Shown: positions 45,811 to 54,513 of the stretch, one piece after another
How the letters are laid out: each line of letters starts with the position of its first letter
Numbering within the stretch: position 1 is the stretch's first letter
Program-made: the position numbers and the translations under genes
The notes under the pieces: generated by a model
Seen by the model: the letters and a program-made list of their open reading frames with translations, nothing else
Told to the model about the DNA's origin: nothing
The model's database searches: none
From: Flavobacterium sp.
GTDB lineage: Bacteria > Bacteroidota > Bacteroidia > Flavobacteriales > Flavobacteriaceae
Direction: 5' to 3'
NCBI GenBank assembly: GCA_030591585.1
Contig: JAUVAS010000001.1
Span: 1 to 64,000 of the forward strand
Length of the DNA stretch: 64,000 nt

Positions 45811-47727
45811 ATGACCCCTAGTTTTATCATTTTATTAGTTGGATTTTCAATTGTGGCAATTGCAGGTCATCAAATTGCAAAAGTCTTTCAGAAGATAAAA
45901 TTCCCCTTGATTACTGGATTAATCATAACTGGGATTATCGCTGGATCATCTGTGTTAAATTTTATTCCTTCAGAAACACTTCCAAAACTAAACTTTTTAA
46001 ACGATCTCGCATTGGCAATCATTGCCTTTTCTGCAGGATCTGAATTGTACTTAAAAGAACTTCGAAGCAGAATTAATAGTATAAAATGGATGACGATAGG
46101 ACAATTGTCTATTACATTTATATTAAGTTCTATAGCCATCTTTTATGCTTCAGATTATATCCCTTTTATGGCAGATTTATCGTCTAATGTTAAGATGATT
46201 ATTGCTGTGTTATTTGGAGTCATATTTGTTGCCCGCTCTCCTTCATCTGCAATTGCTGTGATTAATGAACTACGCGCCAATGGTCCGTTTACTAAAACTT
46301 CAATGGGGGTTACTGTAGTTAAAGATGTGCTGGTAATTATTTTATTTGCTATTTGTTTTGCAGTTGCTAAAGCGGTGATTAACAATGAAGAATTAGGGGT
46401 TGTTTTCTTGTTCTTTTTGCTAATTGAATTAGTCTTGTCGTTTGCTTTTGGTGTATTGCTGGGCAGGTTTCTACAGATAGCGCTGTCTATAAAAATCAAC
46501 AAGCATTTTAAAGCAGGTTTTATTGTAGCTTTAGGTTTTGGAGCTTATTTATTTGCGTCTTATGTTAAATCTCATTCTTATGAATATTTTAATCACGAAG
46601 TAATTTTAGAACCCCTGCTAATATGCATTATCGCTAGTTTTTATGTTACCAATTACACTAAAAATAGAATTGAATTTATTGAATTACTCGAAAATATTAG
46701 TCCAACTATTTTTATAATTTTCTTTACGCTAACAGGCGCTTCATTATCATTACAAACTTTAGCAGAAGTTTTCTGGATTGCAATGGCTCTTTTTGTATTG
46801 CGAATTTTAACGATGGTTCTTGGAGGGGTTTTTGGAGTGATGGCGGCAAAAGATGATAAAAAATATTTATTTATTTCCTGGATGCCTTATGTTACACAGG
46901 CAGGTGTTGCTCTAGGCCTAACTACCATAATAGCAGCGGAATTTCCAGGTTGGGGTTATGAATTTCAAACGATTATTATTGCCATAATTGTATTAAATCA
47001 ATTAGTTGGGCCTCCTTTATTCAAATATGCCCTTAATTTGGTTGGTGAAAGCCATTTGAAACATAAAACTCATGAATATGATGGTGTTAGAGATGCTGTG
47101 ATTTTTGGACTTGAAAGCCAATCTATCGCTTTAGCAATGTCTTTAAAACAACATAATTGGGTTCCAAAAATTGTTACTCGTACTGAAATTGATAAAGAAA
47201 ATAATAAAGATTTTGAAGTAGTATCAATAGATGATCTTTCATTAAAATCTATTAAAAACCTTCACCTTGAAAATGCAGAAGCTATTGTTTGTTTAATGTC
47301 TGACAAAGAAAATTTAGAAGTTGCCGAGCTTGTTTATGAGCATGTTGGGACTAAAGATATAATTGTAAGATATAATGGATCTAAGCATTTCTTGGAGAGA
47401 TTTAACGCCTTAGGGGTTCGTGTTATGGACCCTTCATCTGCTATGGTTAATTTATTAGATCACTTTGTGCGATCACCAAATGCCACTTCCATATTATTAG
47501 GGTTAGATACTACACAAGATTCTATAGATGTAGAAATAAGAAATAAAGATATTCATGGAATGACATTACGTGATTTACGTTTTCCAACAGATGTGATTGT
47601 GCTTTCTGTAGTACGAAAAGGACAAGTAATTATCTCTCACGGATATACCAGATTACGTCTGGGTGATATTGTGACTTTAGTGGGTACATTCCAGAGTTTA
47701 GAAAATGTGCGAATTAAATTAGAATAA
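45811..47727 (+). CDS. CPA2-type cation:proton antiporter with RCK domain
   Basis: A 638-aa inner-membrane protein. About 12 helices of a monovalent cation:proton antiporter-2 fold (to about 410; GFSIVAIAGHQIAKVF, then FVARSPSSAIAVINEL) are followed by a TrkA_N nucleotide-binding domain (about 430-545) and a TrkA_C domain (560-638, LRLGDIVTLVGTF). It resembles KefB/KefC-like or Na+/K+:H+ antiporters controlled by NAD(H) or nucleotides. The exact ion cannot be told. It is a single gene, 147 nt from the lipoprotein start. Confidence 0.88.
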   Translation: MTPSFIILLVGFSIVAIAGHQIAKVFQKIKFPLITGLIITGIIAGSSVLNFIPSETLPKLNFLNDLALAIIAFSAGSELYLKELRSRINSIKWMTIGQLSITFILSSIAIFYASDYIPFMADLSSNVKMIIAVLFGVIFVARSPSSAIAVINELRANGPFTKTSMGVTVVKDVLVIILFAICFAVAKAVINNEELGVVFLFFLLIELVLSFAFGVLLGRFLQIALSIKINKHFKAGFIVALGFGAYLFASYVKSHSYEYFNHEVILEPLLICIIASFYVTNYTKNRIEFIELLENISPTIFIIFFTLTGASLSLQTLAEVFWIAMALFVLRILTMVLGGVFGVMAAKDDKKYLFISWMPYVTQAGVALGLTTIIAAEFPGWGYEFQTIIIAIIVLNQLVGPPLFKYALNLVGESHLKHKTHEYDGVRDAVIFGLESQSIALAMSLKQHNWVPKIVTRTEIDKENNKDFEVVSIDDLSLKSIKNLHLENAEAIVCLMSDKENLEVAELVYEHVGTKDIIVRYNGSKHFLERFNALGVRVMDPSSAMVNLLDHFVRSPNATSILLGLDTTQDSIDVEIRNKDIHGMTLRDLRFPTDVIVLSVVRKGQVIISHGYTRLRLGDIVTLVGTFQSLENVRIKLE

Positions 47728-47791
47728 TTTGCATTTCTATTCTACAGTCTTAATAATATCACAAGTTGTTGCCCTTATCCTATCAATTAAT

Positions 47792-47799
47792 TATCTTTG
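47792..47799 (+). promoter_or_regulatory. minus-7 box of hydrolase gene
   Basis: TATCTTTG fits TAnnTTTG, with TTG at 47769-47771 20 nt upstream. It lies 7 nt before the ATG, so the leader would be very short. Confidence 0.5.
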
Positions 47800-47806
47800 T
47801 TAGCTT

Positions 47807-48667
47807 ATGAATTTATTCTCTATTGAAGCAGGAAATTTTAAACTAGACGGAGGCGCCATGTTTGGCGTGGTTCCTAAGTCACTTTGGTCTAGAACAAACC
47901 CTGCGGACAGTAACAATATGATCGATATTGCTGCTCGATGTCTTCTCATAGAAAACGGCAATAGACTTACGCTTATTGATGCGGGAATGGGAAACAAACA
48001 ATCTGATAAATTTTTTGGATATTACTTTCCTTGGGGTGATTTTACATTAGAAAATTCGCTAAAAAAACACGGGTTTCATAAAGACGACATCACCGATGTT
48101 TTTTTAACACACTTACACTTTGATCATTGTGGAGGTGCTGTACAATGGAATAATGAAAGAACTGGATACGAACCAACTTTCAAAAATGCTTCTTATTGGT
48201 CAAACAAACAACATTGGAATTGGGCAACAAAACCCAACCGAAGAGAAAAGGCATCTTTTCTATCTGAAAACATTTTACCACTACAAGAAAGCGGACAACT
48301 AAAATTCGTAGAAGATCCTAATGCTTCTTTTTCTGAAAAAAATGAACTAGACTTCGGAATATTCTTCGCAGACGGTCACACCGAAAAACAAATGATTCCA
48401 CATATTAATTACAAAGGAAAAACAATCGTTTTTATGGCAGATTTATTGCCGACTGCTGGGCATTTGCCTTTGCCATTTGTAATGGGATATGATACAAGAC
48501 CTTTATTAACCATGCCTGAAAAAGAGAAATTTCTAAATCTGGCAGCCGATAATAATTACTATTTATTTTTAGAGCATGATGCTCACAACCCAATTATAAC
48601 TGTAAAACATACCGAAAAAGGGGTACGCCTCCATGAGTGTTTTACTATTGATGAACTATTTAATTAA
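47807..48667 (+). CDS. metallo-beta-lactamase-fold hydrolase
   Basis: A 286-aa MBL-fold metallohydrolase. The zinc motif H102-L-H104-F-D106-H107 is complete (THLHFDHCGG), with a further His in DGHTEKQM and another near the end (EHDAHNP). No signal peptide, so probably cytosolic. Close relatives include quorum-quenching lactonase-like and general hydrolase members; the substrate is not predictable. It ends 6 nt before the S8 protease gene, so the two may be co-transcribed. Confidence 0.85.
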   Translation: MNLFSIEAGNFKLDGGAMFGVVPKSLWSRTNPADSNNMIDIAARCLLIENGNRLTLIDAGMGNKQSDKFFGYYFPWGDFTLENSLKKHGFHKDDITDVFLTHLHFDHCGGAVQWNNERTGYEPTFKNASYWSNKQHWNWATKPNRREKASFLSENILPLQESGQLKFVEDPNASFSEKNELDFGIFFADGHTEKQMIPHINYKGKTIVFMADLLPTAGHLPLPFVMGYDTRPLLTMPEKEKFLNLAADNNYYLFLEHDAHNPIITVKHTEKGVRLHECFTIDELFN

Positions 48668-48673
48668 TTAAAA

Positions 48674-50344
48674 ATGAGAATTTTAAAACCATTATTTTTT
48701 GCAACTACAGCAACATTATTTTTGGCTAGCTGTGGTAGTAGTATCGCGCCAATTGCTTCTGCACCAATCAATAACATTGATAAACAATCTATGAAGATTG
48801 CAGACCTAAACGATGACCAATTAAAGGTTTGGAGTGCTGCAGATTTAAAAACAGATACAATCCCTGGGATGAGTGTGAATAAAGCGTATACAAATATAAT
48901 TTCTTCCCTTGAAGGAAAAGGAACGACTGTAATTGTGGCGGTGATTGATAGCGGAGTAGATATTGAACACGAAGATCTTAAAAACGTGCTTTGGACAAAC
49001 AAAGGAGAAATTCCTAACAACGGAATCGATGACGACAAAAACGGATATATTGACGATATCTACGGTTGGAATTTCTTGGGGGACATTGTTGGTGAGAATC
49101 TTGAATTCACAAGAATTGTAAGAAAATACGATGCTCAATTTAACGGGAAAGAAGCTTCAGATATAAGTGAAGCTGACAAAGAAATTTTTGCATTATACCA
49201 AAAAGCAAAAACAGAACAAGATAAAAAGTATGCAGAAGCTAATGGTAACAAAGAACGATATTCTCAAATGTTAGTTTCTGTGACAGAAGCTCATAATGCT
49301 ATTTCAGATAAACTAGGGAAAGAAGATTATACGGCTGAAGATTTAGCAGCAATTAGTAACCCCACAGAAACCGAACAACAATATATTGGGGTTTTAACAC
49401 AAATGATGGCTTTTGATAGTTCTATTCCTGCTTTAATGACTAAATTTAATAGAGGTATTAATTATTTCAGCGGGCAACTAGAAAATCACTTCAACATAAC
49501 TACAGATTTTAGAGGCGTTTTAGGAGACGATCCTTATGATATTACAGACACTAACTACGGAAATAATGACGTAGACGGACCAACACCAGACAAAGAAGAT
49601 GTAATGCACGGCACGCACGTAGCAGGAATAATCGCAGCACAACGTGGTAACGGAATTGGTATGGATGGGGTTGCTCAAAATGTTGAAATTATGACAGTAA
49701 GAGCGGTGCCAGATGGTGATGAGTATGATAAAGATGTTGCATTAGCAATTCGTTATGCAGTAGATAACGGAGCAAAAGTAATAAACACTAGCTTCGGGAA
49801 AGCATACTCTCAAAATCCAGAATGGGTTTGGGATGCTATTAAATACGCAGGAAAACACGATGTATTAATTGTAAATGCAGCAGGAAATGATGGTGTAGAT
49901 TTAGATATTGTACAAAGTTACCCTAGTGATCAATTAGGAACAGGTGAAGAAATTAGTGATAACTTTATTACTATTGGAGCTTTAAATTACAAATACGGGA
50001 AAGAAATGGTAGCCTCCTTTTCTAATTACGGAGCTACAAGTGTAGATCTATTTTCTCCAGGAGTAAAAATTTGGTCTACAATTCAGTTAAATGAATATAA
50101 ATACTTACAAGGAACATCTATGGCTTCTCCAAATGTGGCTGGTGTTGCGGCATTGATTCGCTCTTATTTTCCAAAGCTATCTGCTGGTCAAGTAAAGCAA
50201 ATTTTAATGGATAGTGGATTGACAACAACGATGCCTGTAGTTTTAGGAGGTGAAGAGTCTAATATGAGAAAATTTAATACTATTAGCACCTCAGGGAAAA
50301 TGGTAAATCTTTATAACGCCTTAATAATGGCAAGTAACCTTTAA
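48674..50344 (+). CDS. S8 (subtilisin-like) lipoprotein protease
   Basis: A 556-aa secreted serine protease. The N-terminus ends in a lipobox (LASC, Cys20), so it is likely membrane-anchored. The triad is Asp92 (VIDSGVD), His312 (HGTHVAG) and Ser482 (GTSMASP). An insertion of about 200 residues between Asp and His, rich in charged helices, is typical of a Bacteroidetes S8 subgroup. It is followed after 6 nt by an M1 peptidase gene, so both may degrade peptides at the cell envelope. Confidence 0.9.
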   Translation: MRILKPLFFATTATLFLASCGSSIAPIASAPINNIDKQSMKIADLNDDQLKVWSAADLKTDTIPGMSVNKAYTNIISSLEGKGTTVIVAVIDSGVDIEHEDLKNVLWTNKGEIPNNGIDDDKNGYIDDIYGWNFLGDIVGENLEFTRIVRKYDAQFNGKEASDISEADKEIFALYQKAKTEQDKKYAEANGNKERYSQMLVSVTEAHNAISDKLGKEDYTAEDLAAISNPTETEQQYIGVLTQMMAFDSSIPALMTKFNRGINYFSGQLENHFNITTDFRGVLGDDPYDITDTNYGNNDVDGPTPDKEDVMHGTHVAGIIAAQRGNGIGMDGVAQNVEIMTVRAVPDGDEYDKDVALAIRYAVDNGAKVINTSFGKAYSQNPEWVWDAIKYAGKHDVLIVNAAGNDGVDLDIVQSYPSDQLGTGEEISDNFITIGALNYKYGKEMVASFSNYGATSVDLFSPGVKIWSTIQLNEYKYLQGTSMASPNVAGVAALIRSYFPKLSAGQVKQILMDSGLTTTMPVVLGGEESNMRKFNTISTSGKMVNLYNALIMASNL

Positions 50345-50350
50345 TAAATT

Positions 50351-52159
50351 ATGAAGTTAGTTTTAAAAAGTCTTTTTATTCTTTTTGTTTTGAATGTTTC
50401 TGCGCAAAACAGTGCAGGTTACTGGCAACAAAAAGTAGATTATAAAATGGAAATCGATTTAGATGTTGAAACCCATCAATACAAAGGTAAGCAAGAACTA
50501 ACTTACACAAATAACTCACCCGATACATTGTATCGGGTTTTTTACCATTTATACTTTAATGCTTTTCAGCCAGGAAGTGAGATGGATGTGAGGTCATTGA
50601 CCATAAAAGATTCTGACAGAAGAGTTGGGGACAGAATCTCTAAATTATCTCCTTCAGAAATTGGATATATTAAACCTAGAAAACTTACTCAAGATGGTGT
50701 TGAGATAAAATATGAAATAGTTGGAACTATTTTAGAAGTAACACTAAACACTCCTATTCCTCCAAATTCTTCAACAGTTTTTGATATGAATTGGGATGCG
50801 CAGGTTCCACTTCAAATAAGACGGTCGGGAAGAAATAATGCAGAGAAAATCGCCTATTCTATGGCACAATGGTACCCTAAATTAGCTGAATATGATTTTG
50901 AAGGCTGGCATGCGGATCCTTATATTGCACGTGAATTTCATGGCGTTTGGGGAGATTTTGATGTAAAAATTAAACTTGATAGCGATTATATTATTGGCGG
51001 TACTGGATATCTTCAAAATGGAGACAAAGATGGTTTAGGTGAAAAATCGAAACGCAAAACAAGAACTTGGCATTTTAATGCACCTAAGGTTCATGATTTT
51101 ACTTGGGTAGCAGATAATGAATTTCTTCATGATACCTATGAAGGACCTAACGGAGTTACCTTAAATTTCTATTATAAAAATAATCTGGAAATTATAGATA
51201 ACTGGAAGGCACTTCAGCCAAAAACAGCTGAAATATTAGACTATTTCAACACAAATATTGGTAACTATCCCTACAAACAATACTCTGTAATACAAGGCGG
51301 TGATGGTGGTATGGAGTATGCAATGTGTACCTTAATTACTGGAAACAGAAAATTAGGAAGCTTAATTGGTGTAACCGCTCACGAAATGGCACATACTTGG
51401 TTTCAGTTTTTGTTAGCCACAAACGAATTAAAACATGAATGGATGGACGAAGGGTTTACTTCCTATATTTCAGACAGAGCAATGAATGAAATAATGAAAG
51501 AAAACAAAGAAAATCCCTATGAAGGATCTTATAGAAATTATTATTATTTAGCAAAAAGTGGTGTTGAACAACCTCAATCTACTCACGCAGATCGCTATAA
51601 TACCAATCAAAGCTATGGGATTGCTGCATACAGTAAAGGAGAAGTGTTTTTAGCACAATTAAGTTATGTTATTGGGAAAGAAAATTTAGACAAATCCTTA
51701 AAACGTTATTTTAAAGAATGGGGGTTTAAACACCCAACGCCTAATGATTTTATTCGGGTAGCTGAAAAAGTTTCAGGGGCAGAATTAGACTGGTATTTAA
51801 TGGACTGGACTCAAACTACGAATACAATAGATTATGCTATTAAAGAGGTTTCTTCAGAAGAAAATAAAACTACTATTTCTCTTGAAAGAAAAGGGTTAAT
51901 GCCAATGCCAATAGATCTTCTTGTAAAATACGAAGATGGTTCTGAAGAGCTTTTTTATATCCCTCTACAAATGATGCGTGCTGAAAAACCAAATCCAAAC
52001 CCTACACAAAAATGGACCGTTTTACCAGATTGGGCTTGGGCAAACTCTGTGTACAAATTCAGTATTGATAATAAGAAAACAGTGGAAAGTATTACTATTG
52101 ATCCTTCTAAGTTAATGGCAGATATTGATTTAGTAAATAATAGCTTTACAATAAAATAA
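50351..52159 (+). CDS. M1 family metallopeptidase
   Basis: A 602-aa aminopeptidase-like protein with an export signal (LKSLFILFVLNVSAQ). The zinc site is H344-E345-M-A-H348 and Glu367, spaced 19 residues as in M1 peptidases. The exopeptidase G-x-M-E-N motif reads GGMEYA, so the N-terminal-recognition Glu is kept but the motif is not canonical. It is probably periplasmic or surface-located. It forms a small proteolytic operon with the upstream S8 gene. Confidence 0.88.
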   Translation: MKLVLKSLFILFVLNVSAQNSAGYWQQKVDYKMEIDLDVETHQYKGKQELTYTNNSPDTLYRVFYHLYFNAFQPGSEMDVRSLTIKDSDRRVGDRISKLSPSEIGYIKPRKLTQDGVEIKYEIVGTILEVTLNTPIPPNSSTVFDMNWDAQVPLQIRRSGRNNAEKIAYSMAQWYPKLAEYDFEGWHADPYIAREFHGVWGDFDVKIKLDSDYIIGGTGYLQNGDKDGLGEKSKRKTRTWHFNAPKVHDFTWVADNEFLHDTYEGPNGVTLNFYYKNNLEIIDNWKALQPKTAEILDYFNTNIGNYPYKQYSVIQGGDGGMEYAMCTLITGNRKLGSLIGVTAHEMAHTWFQFLLATNELKHEWMDEGFTSYISDRAMNEIMKENKENPYEGSYRNYYYLAKSGVEQPQSTHADRYNTNQSYGIAAYSKGEVFLAQLSYVIGKENLDKSLKRYFKEWGFKHPTPNDFIRVAEKVSGAELDWYLMDWTQTTNTIDYAIKEVSSEENKTTISLERKGLMPMPIDLLVKYEDGSEELFYIPLQMMRAEKPNPNPTQKWTVLPDWAWANSVYKFSIDNKKTVESITIDPSKLMADIDLVNNSFTIK

Positions 52160-52166
52160 ATAGTTA

Positions 52167-53042
52167 TTATTTGTTTAAAAACCTATTAAAATTTCCCTCA
52201 TACAGCCTAGGGGGAACTTTTAAATTTAGTTTTTCTTGTTGTTTAAAATCTTCCCAAATTAGGTTAACGCCTAAGCCTTTACTCATTTCATACGAGTCAT
52301 GTCTAGAGGTTATTAATGCATAAATATAATTTTTATCTAAAGGAGTGTCTCTATAAAATTTTAACACAGCACCAATTATTACAAAAAAATTTTCATTACA
52401 ATCGGCCGTAATACTGTGGCAATAAAAAACTGGGGGGGACTGCATTTTATAATTTACCAAATCATTAATGGTTAAGTCATTCTCCATAATTCTTTGGTTT
52501 TTAATTTTTTGATAGGTTTTTAAACTCAATGGAAAATATAAACTATGCCCTGCGTAATTTCCAAGTTCGTCTATTACTATTAAGTTAAGTTCTGGGAAAA
52601 TTCTAGCTGCCTCACGTATTAATTGCTTGGATATTGTTTTTAAAGTATCGTTTTGTAATAATGTATATCTAATGATGCTGTCTATGTCTTCTTCGGTTTG
52701 TATGGGGCGAATTTTATTGTTACTATTATCCATGCTTTCCTTAATCCAACTTGCTTTAGGTAGGTTTTTAAACAATGGTGAAAGAGAATACTTTCTTAAA
52801 CCAAAATCATAATAGGTGTGTATTGGGTTAGTAGTATTTAAGTTTCTTACTACTTGATGAGGAATAAATGTAATATTAGATATTTCTTCCTCCTTTTCGG
52901 ACTTGAGTAGCGTTTGGTTTTTCTCCCACCTTAAAATAGTTCGAATATCAACATCAAATTTTGAAGCGATATCGCTCTGCGAAATATTATTAAGCTCTCT
53001 ATAGTCTATTAACAGCTCACCAATAGAAGAATATTTTTTCAT
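52167..53042 (-). CDS. XRE-type transcription regulator
   Basis: A 291-aa protein with an N-terminal XRE/Cro helix-turn-helix (about 8-50: LLIDYRELNNISQSDIASKF, then DVDIRTILRWEKN). The remaining 230 residues are unfamiliar; a GNAT- or PAS-like ligand domain is possible, but no key motif is visible. It is divergent from a small-protein operon across a 110-bp gap that contains a perfect palindrome GACATG-G-CATGTC (53091-53103). The same kind of site recurs at 54274, so I infer that this regulator controls both promoters. Confidence 0.75.
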   Translation of the reverse strand: MKKYSSIGELLIDYRELNNISQSDIASKFDVDIRTILRWEKNQTLLKSEKEEEISNITFIPHQVVRNLNTTNPIHTYYDFGLRKYSLSPLFKNLPKASWIKESMDNSNNKIRPIQTEEDIDSIIRYTLLQNDTLKTISKQLIREAARIFPELNLIVIDELGNYAGHSLYFPLSLKTYQKIKNQRIMENDLTINDLVNYKMQSPPVFYCHSITADCNENFFVIIGAVLKFYRDTPLDKNYIYALITSRHDSYEMSKGLGVNLIWEDFKQQEKLNLKVPPRLYEGNFNRFLNK

Positions 53043-53090
53043 AAAGTATTAGTTAGTTGCATTAAAATTAACACTTTTTTATCACAACTG

Positions 53091-53135
53091 GACATGGCAT
53101 GTCATATAACACCCTAAGAAAGAGAAATATTTTTG
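53091..53135 (+). promoter_or_regulatory. operator and promoter of small-protein operon
   Basis: GACATGGCATGTC (53091-53103) is a perfect 6-bp inverted repeat with one central base, followed by ATATAAC. TATTTTTG (53128-53135) fits TAnnTTTG and starts exactly 37 nt after the palindrome start. The promoter at 54274-54318 has the same layout. Confidence 0.6.
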
Positions 53136-53152
53136 TGCAAAATATAAAAGTT

Positions 53153-53401
53153 ATGATACAGAAAAATTTATTCCTGTTAGAATACATGGTAATCAATAGA
53201 ATAGAAAAGGATACACTGCGCCTAGAGGCAATACGCTGTGTTGGTAGGCTTTTAAATAAATCTGATATTGGTAATATGGCACAAGACCATAAAGTTAAAC
53301 CTCTAGAAAAATTAGTTGCTGTAAAAGGAAAACCTTTAAGTTTTTTTGAAACTGAACTAATAGAAGAAATATTTAAATTAAATCCGATTCATCGCGATTA
53401 A
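53153..53401 (+). CDS. small unknown protein, paralogue 1
   Basis: An 82-aa protein starting at the ATG at 53153; an upstream ATG at 53099 lies inside the operator and is unlikely. It begins MIQKNLFLLEYMVINR and contains LRLEAIRCVGRLL, which align with the next gene's MIQTKLLLLEYTTIND and WKLAAIRSIRNLL. No known family. It lies divergently from an XRE regulator and just upstream of its paralogue. Confidence 0.65.
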   Translation: MIQKNLFLLEYMVINRIEKDTLRLEAIRCVGRLLNKSDIGNMAQDHKVKPLEKLVAVKGKPLSFFETELIEEIFKLNPIHRD

Positions 53402-53412
53402 AAAGAAAAAAC

Positions 53413-53646
53413 ATGATACAAACCAAGCTACTCCTTCTTGAATATACAACTATAAATGATAATGCTAATAACCATTGGAAATTAGCAGCAATTAGGAGTA
53501 TTAGAAATCTTCTGTTTCTAGTAGATTTAAATGCAGAAATAGTACCAATAAACAACGCTAACAAACTCAAAGAATTGTTGGGTTCTTTAAAAGGTGAAAA
53601 GTTAACAAAAGATGAAAAAAGTTTGATTGAAGAATTAGTAACCTAA
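53413..53646 (+). CDS. small unknown protein, paralogue 2
   Basis: A 77-aa helical protein, clearly related to the preceding 82-aa product (same N-terminal LLLEY block, same IRxxxxLL helix and a similar acidic C-terminal helix ending in IEELVT). It follows after 11 nt in the same operon. Function unknown. The pair probably arose by tandem duplication. Confidence 0.65.
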   Translation: MIQTKLLLLEYTTINDNANNHWKLAAIRSIRNLLFLVDLNAEIVPINNANKLKELLGSLKGEKLTKDEKSLIEELVT

Positions 53647-53651
53647 TAAAA

Positions 53652-54143
53652 ATGAAAATTAATTATCGTCTCGAAATAGAGTATCAGGTTTTTGAAAAGG
53701 GAAGAACTTTTTTCGAAACAAAAAGCTGTGAATTTAACTCTAAAAACTCTCAACAAAACAGAAATGAGGTTTTAAACAAATATGAGAGCTTTCAACATGT
53801 GTTTTATCTTGCTAGCAAAATCACTAACAACATTAAGCTTTCTGTAGCTGATGTTGTTAATAAAAACATCTCTGGGTTCAAGATTCCTTTTTTAAACATC
53901 TACTATTCTAGCAAAGAATTTAGTACAAAAAATCCAGGGTCTGTTCTTTTTGGAGGCTATTTAAATGAATTTGATGATCGTATAAACAGCCTAGTTTGTG
54001 AAAGAAAAGTATATAAAATAGAAAGAATTAAAGGCTTTACAACTGAGTTAATTAAAGATTATCAAGGCAAAACTTATAAAATAATTACAAACAGTCCTTT
54101 TAATGAAGAAGACTGCTGTAAGCTTAACATTATTTGTAATTAA
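53652..54143 (+). CDS. unknown 163-aa protein
   Basis: A soluble 163-aa protein, 5 nt after the paralogue pair and thus in the same operon. It is beta-rich with charged ends (YRLEIEYQVFEKGRTFFETK) and ends in a CCKLNIICN tail. I recognise no family or catalytic motif. Its 3' end runs directly into a structured RNA element (54155-54225). Confidence 0.65.
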   Translation: MKINYRLEIEYQVFEKGRTFFETKSCEFNSKNSQQNRNEVLNKYESFQHVFYLASKITNNIKLSVADVVNKNISGFKIPFLNIYYSSKEFSTKNPGSVLFGGYLNEFDDRINSLVCERKVYKIERIKGFTTELIKDYQGKTYKIITNSPFNEEDCCKLNIICN

Positions 54144-54154
54144 TAAATTGATTT

Positions 54155-54225
54155 AAGTAGACACTCACAAGTCTGCTTATTGTTCCCAATTTTAAGTGAG
54201 CGGGCATTTTCGTTCCTGCTTTTTT
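54155..54225 (+). ncRNA. structured 3' RNA element, copy 1
   Basis: AAGTAGAC (54155-54162) pairs with GTCTGCTT (54171-54178), then comes CCCAATTTTAAG (54185-54196), then a terminator hairpin AGCGGG/CCTGCT (54199-54220) with a T-run. The same order recurs 201 bp downstream with the stems changed but kept paired. It begins 12 nt after the last gene of the operon, so it is either its 3' UTR and terminator or a processed small RNA. Confidence 0.55.
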
Positions 54226-54273
54226 ATTCTGTTTTTAAGGTAATGAAACCTTAACTGTTAAACTTTTCCCTAC

Positions 54274-54318
54274 GACATCGCGTGTCATATAATGACACCA
54301 AAACTCAACGTATTTTTG
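54274..54318 (+). promoter_or_regulatory. operator and promoter of RNA copy 2
   Basis: GACATCGCGTGTC (54274-54286) resembles the palindrome at 53091 with one wobble. It overlaps a perfect 7-bp inverted repeat, GTGTCAT-ATA-ATGACAC (54282-54298). TATTTTTG (54311-54318) begins 37 nt after the GACAT start, the same as at 53091-53135. No coding start follows; a short RNA with a terminator does. Confidence 0.6.
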
Positions 54319-54321
54319 TGG

Positions 54322-54433
54322 TATAATTAGTTGTTTATAGTTGATTGGTTGGTTTAAGTGGCTTCTAACAAGCCTGCTTAATTTCCCCAATTTTAAGCAA
54401 GGCGAATGCGAAAGTATTCGCCTTTATTTATTT
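54322..54433 (+). ncRNA. predicted small RNA, copy 2
   Basis: Between a TATTTTTG promoter and a strong terminator lies about 110 nt without a start codon and open frame. Hairpin: AAGT-GGCTT (54356-54364) with AAGCC-t-GCTT (54370-54379). Then CCCAATTTTAAG (54386-54397), identical to copy 1, and the terminator GGCGAAT/ATTCGCC (54401-54422) with a T-rich tail. The paired bases differ from copy 1 yet still pair, which points to a conserved RNA fold. The 5' end is inferred from the promoter. Confidence 0.6.
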
Positions 54434-54513
54434 CGGGCTTAGAATAGTTCCTGTTTTTTTGTTAGCTTCAATCTTTAAACTTTCTTATTTTTACAAAAAT
54501 AAAAACCAAGATC

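Noticed and set aside
53099-53152. Upstream ATG of the first small-protein gene
   Set aside because: It lies within the palindrome and ahead of the TATTTTTG box, so it would not be transcribed from that promoter; the ATG at 53153 aligns with the paralogue's start.
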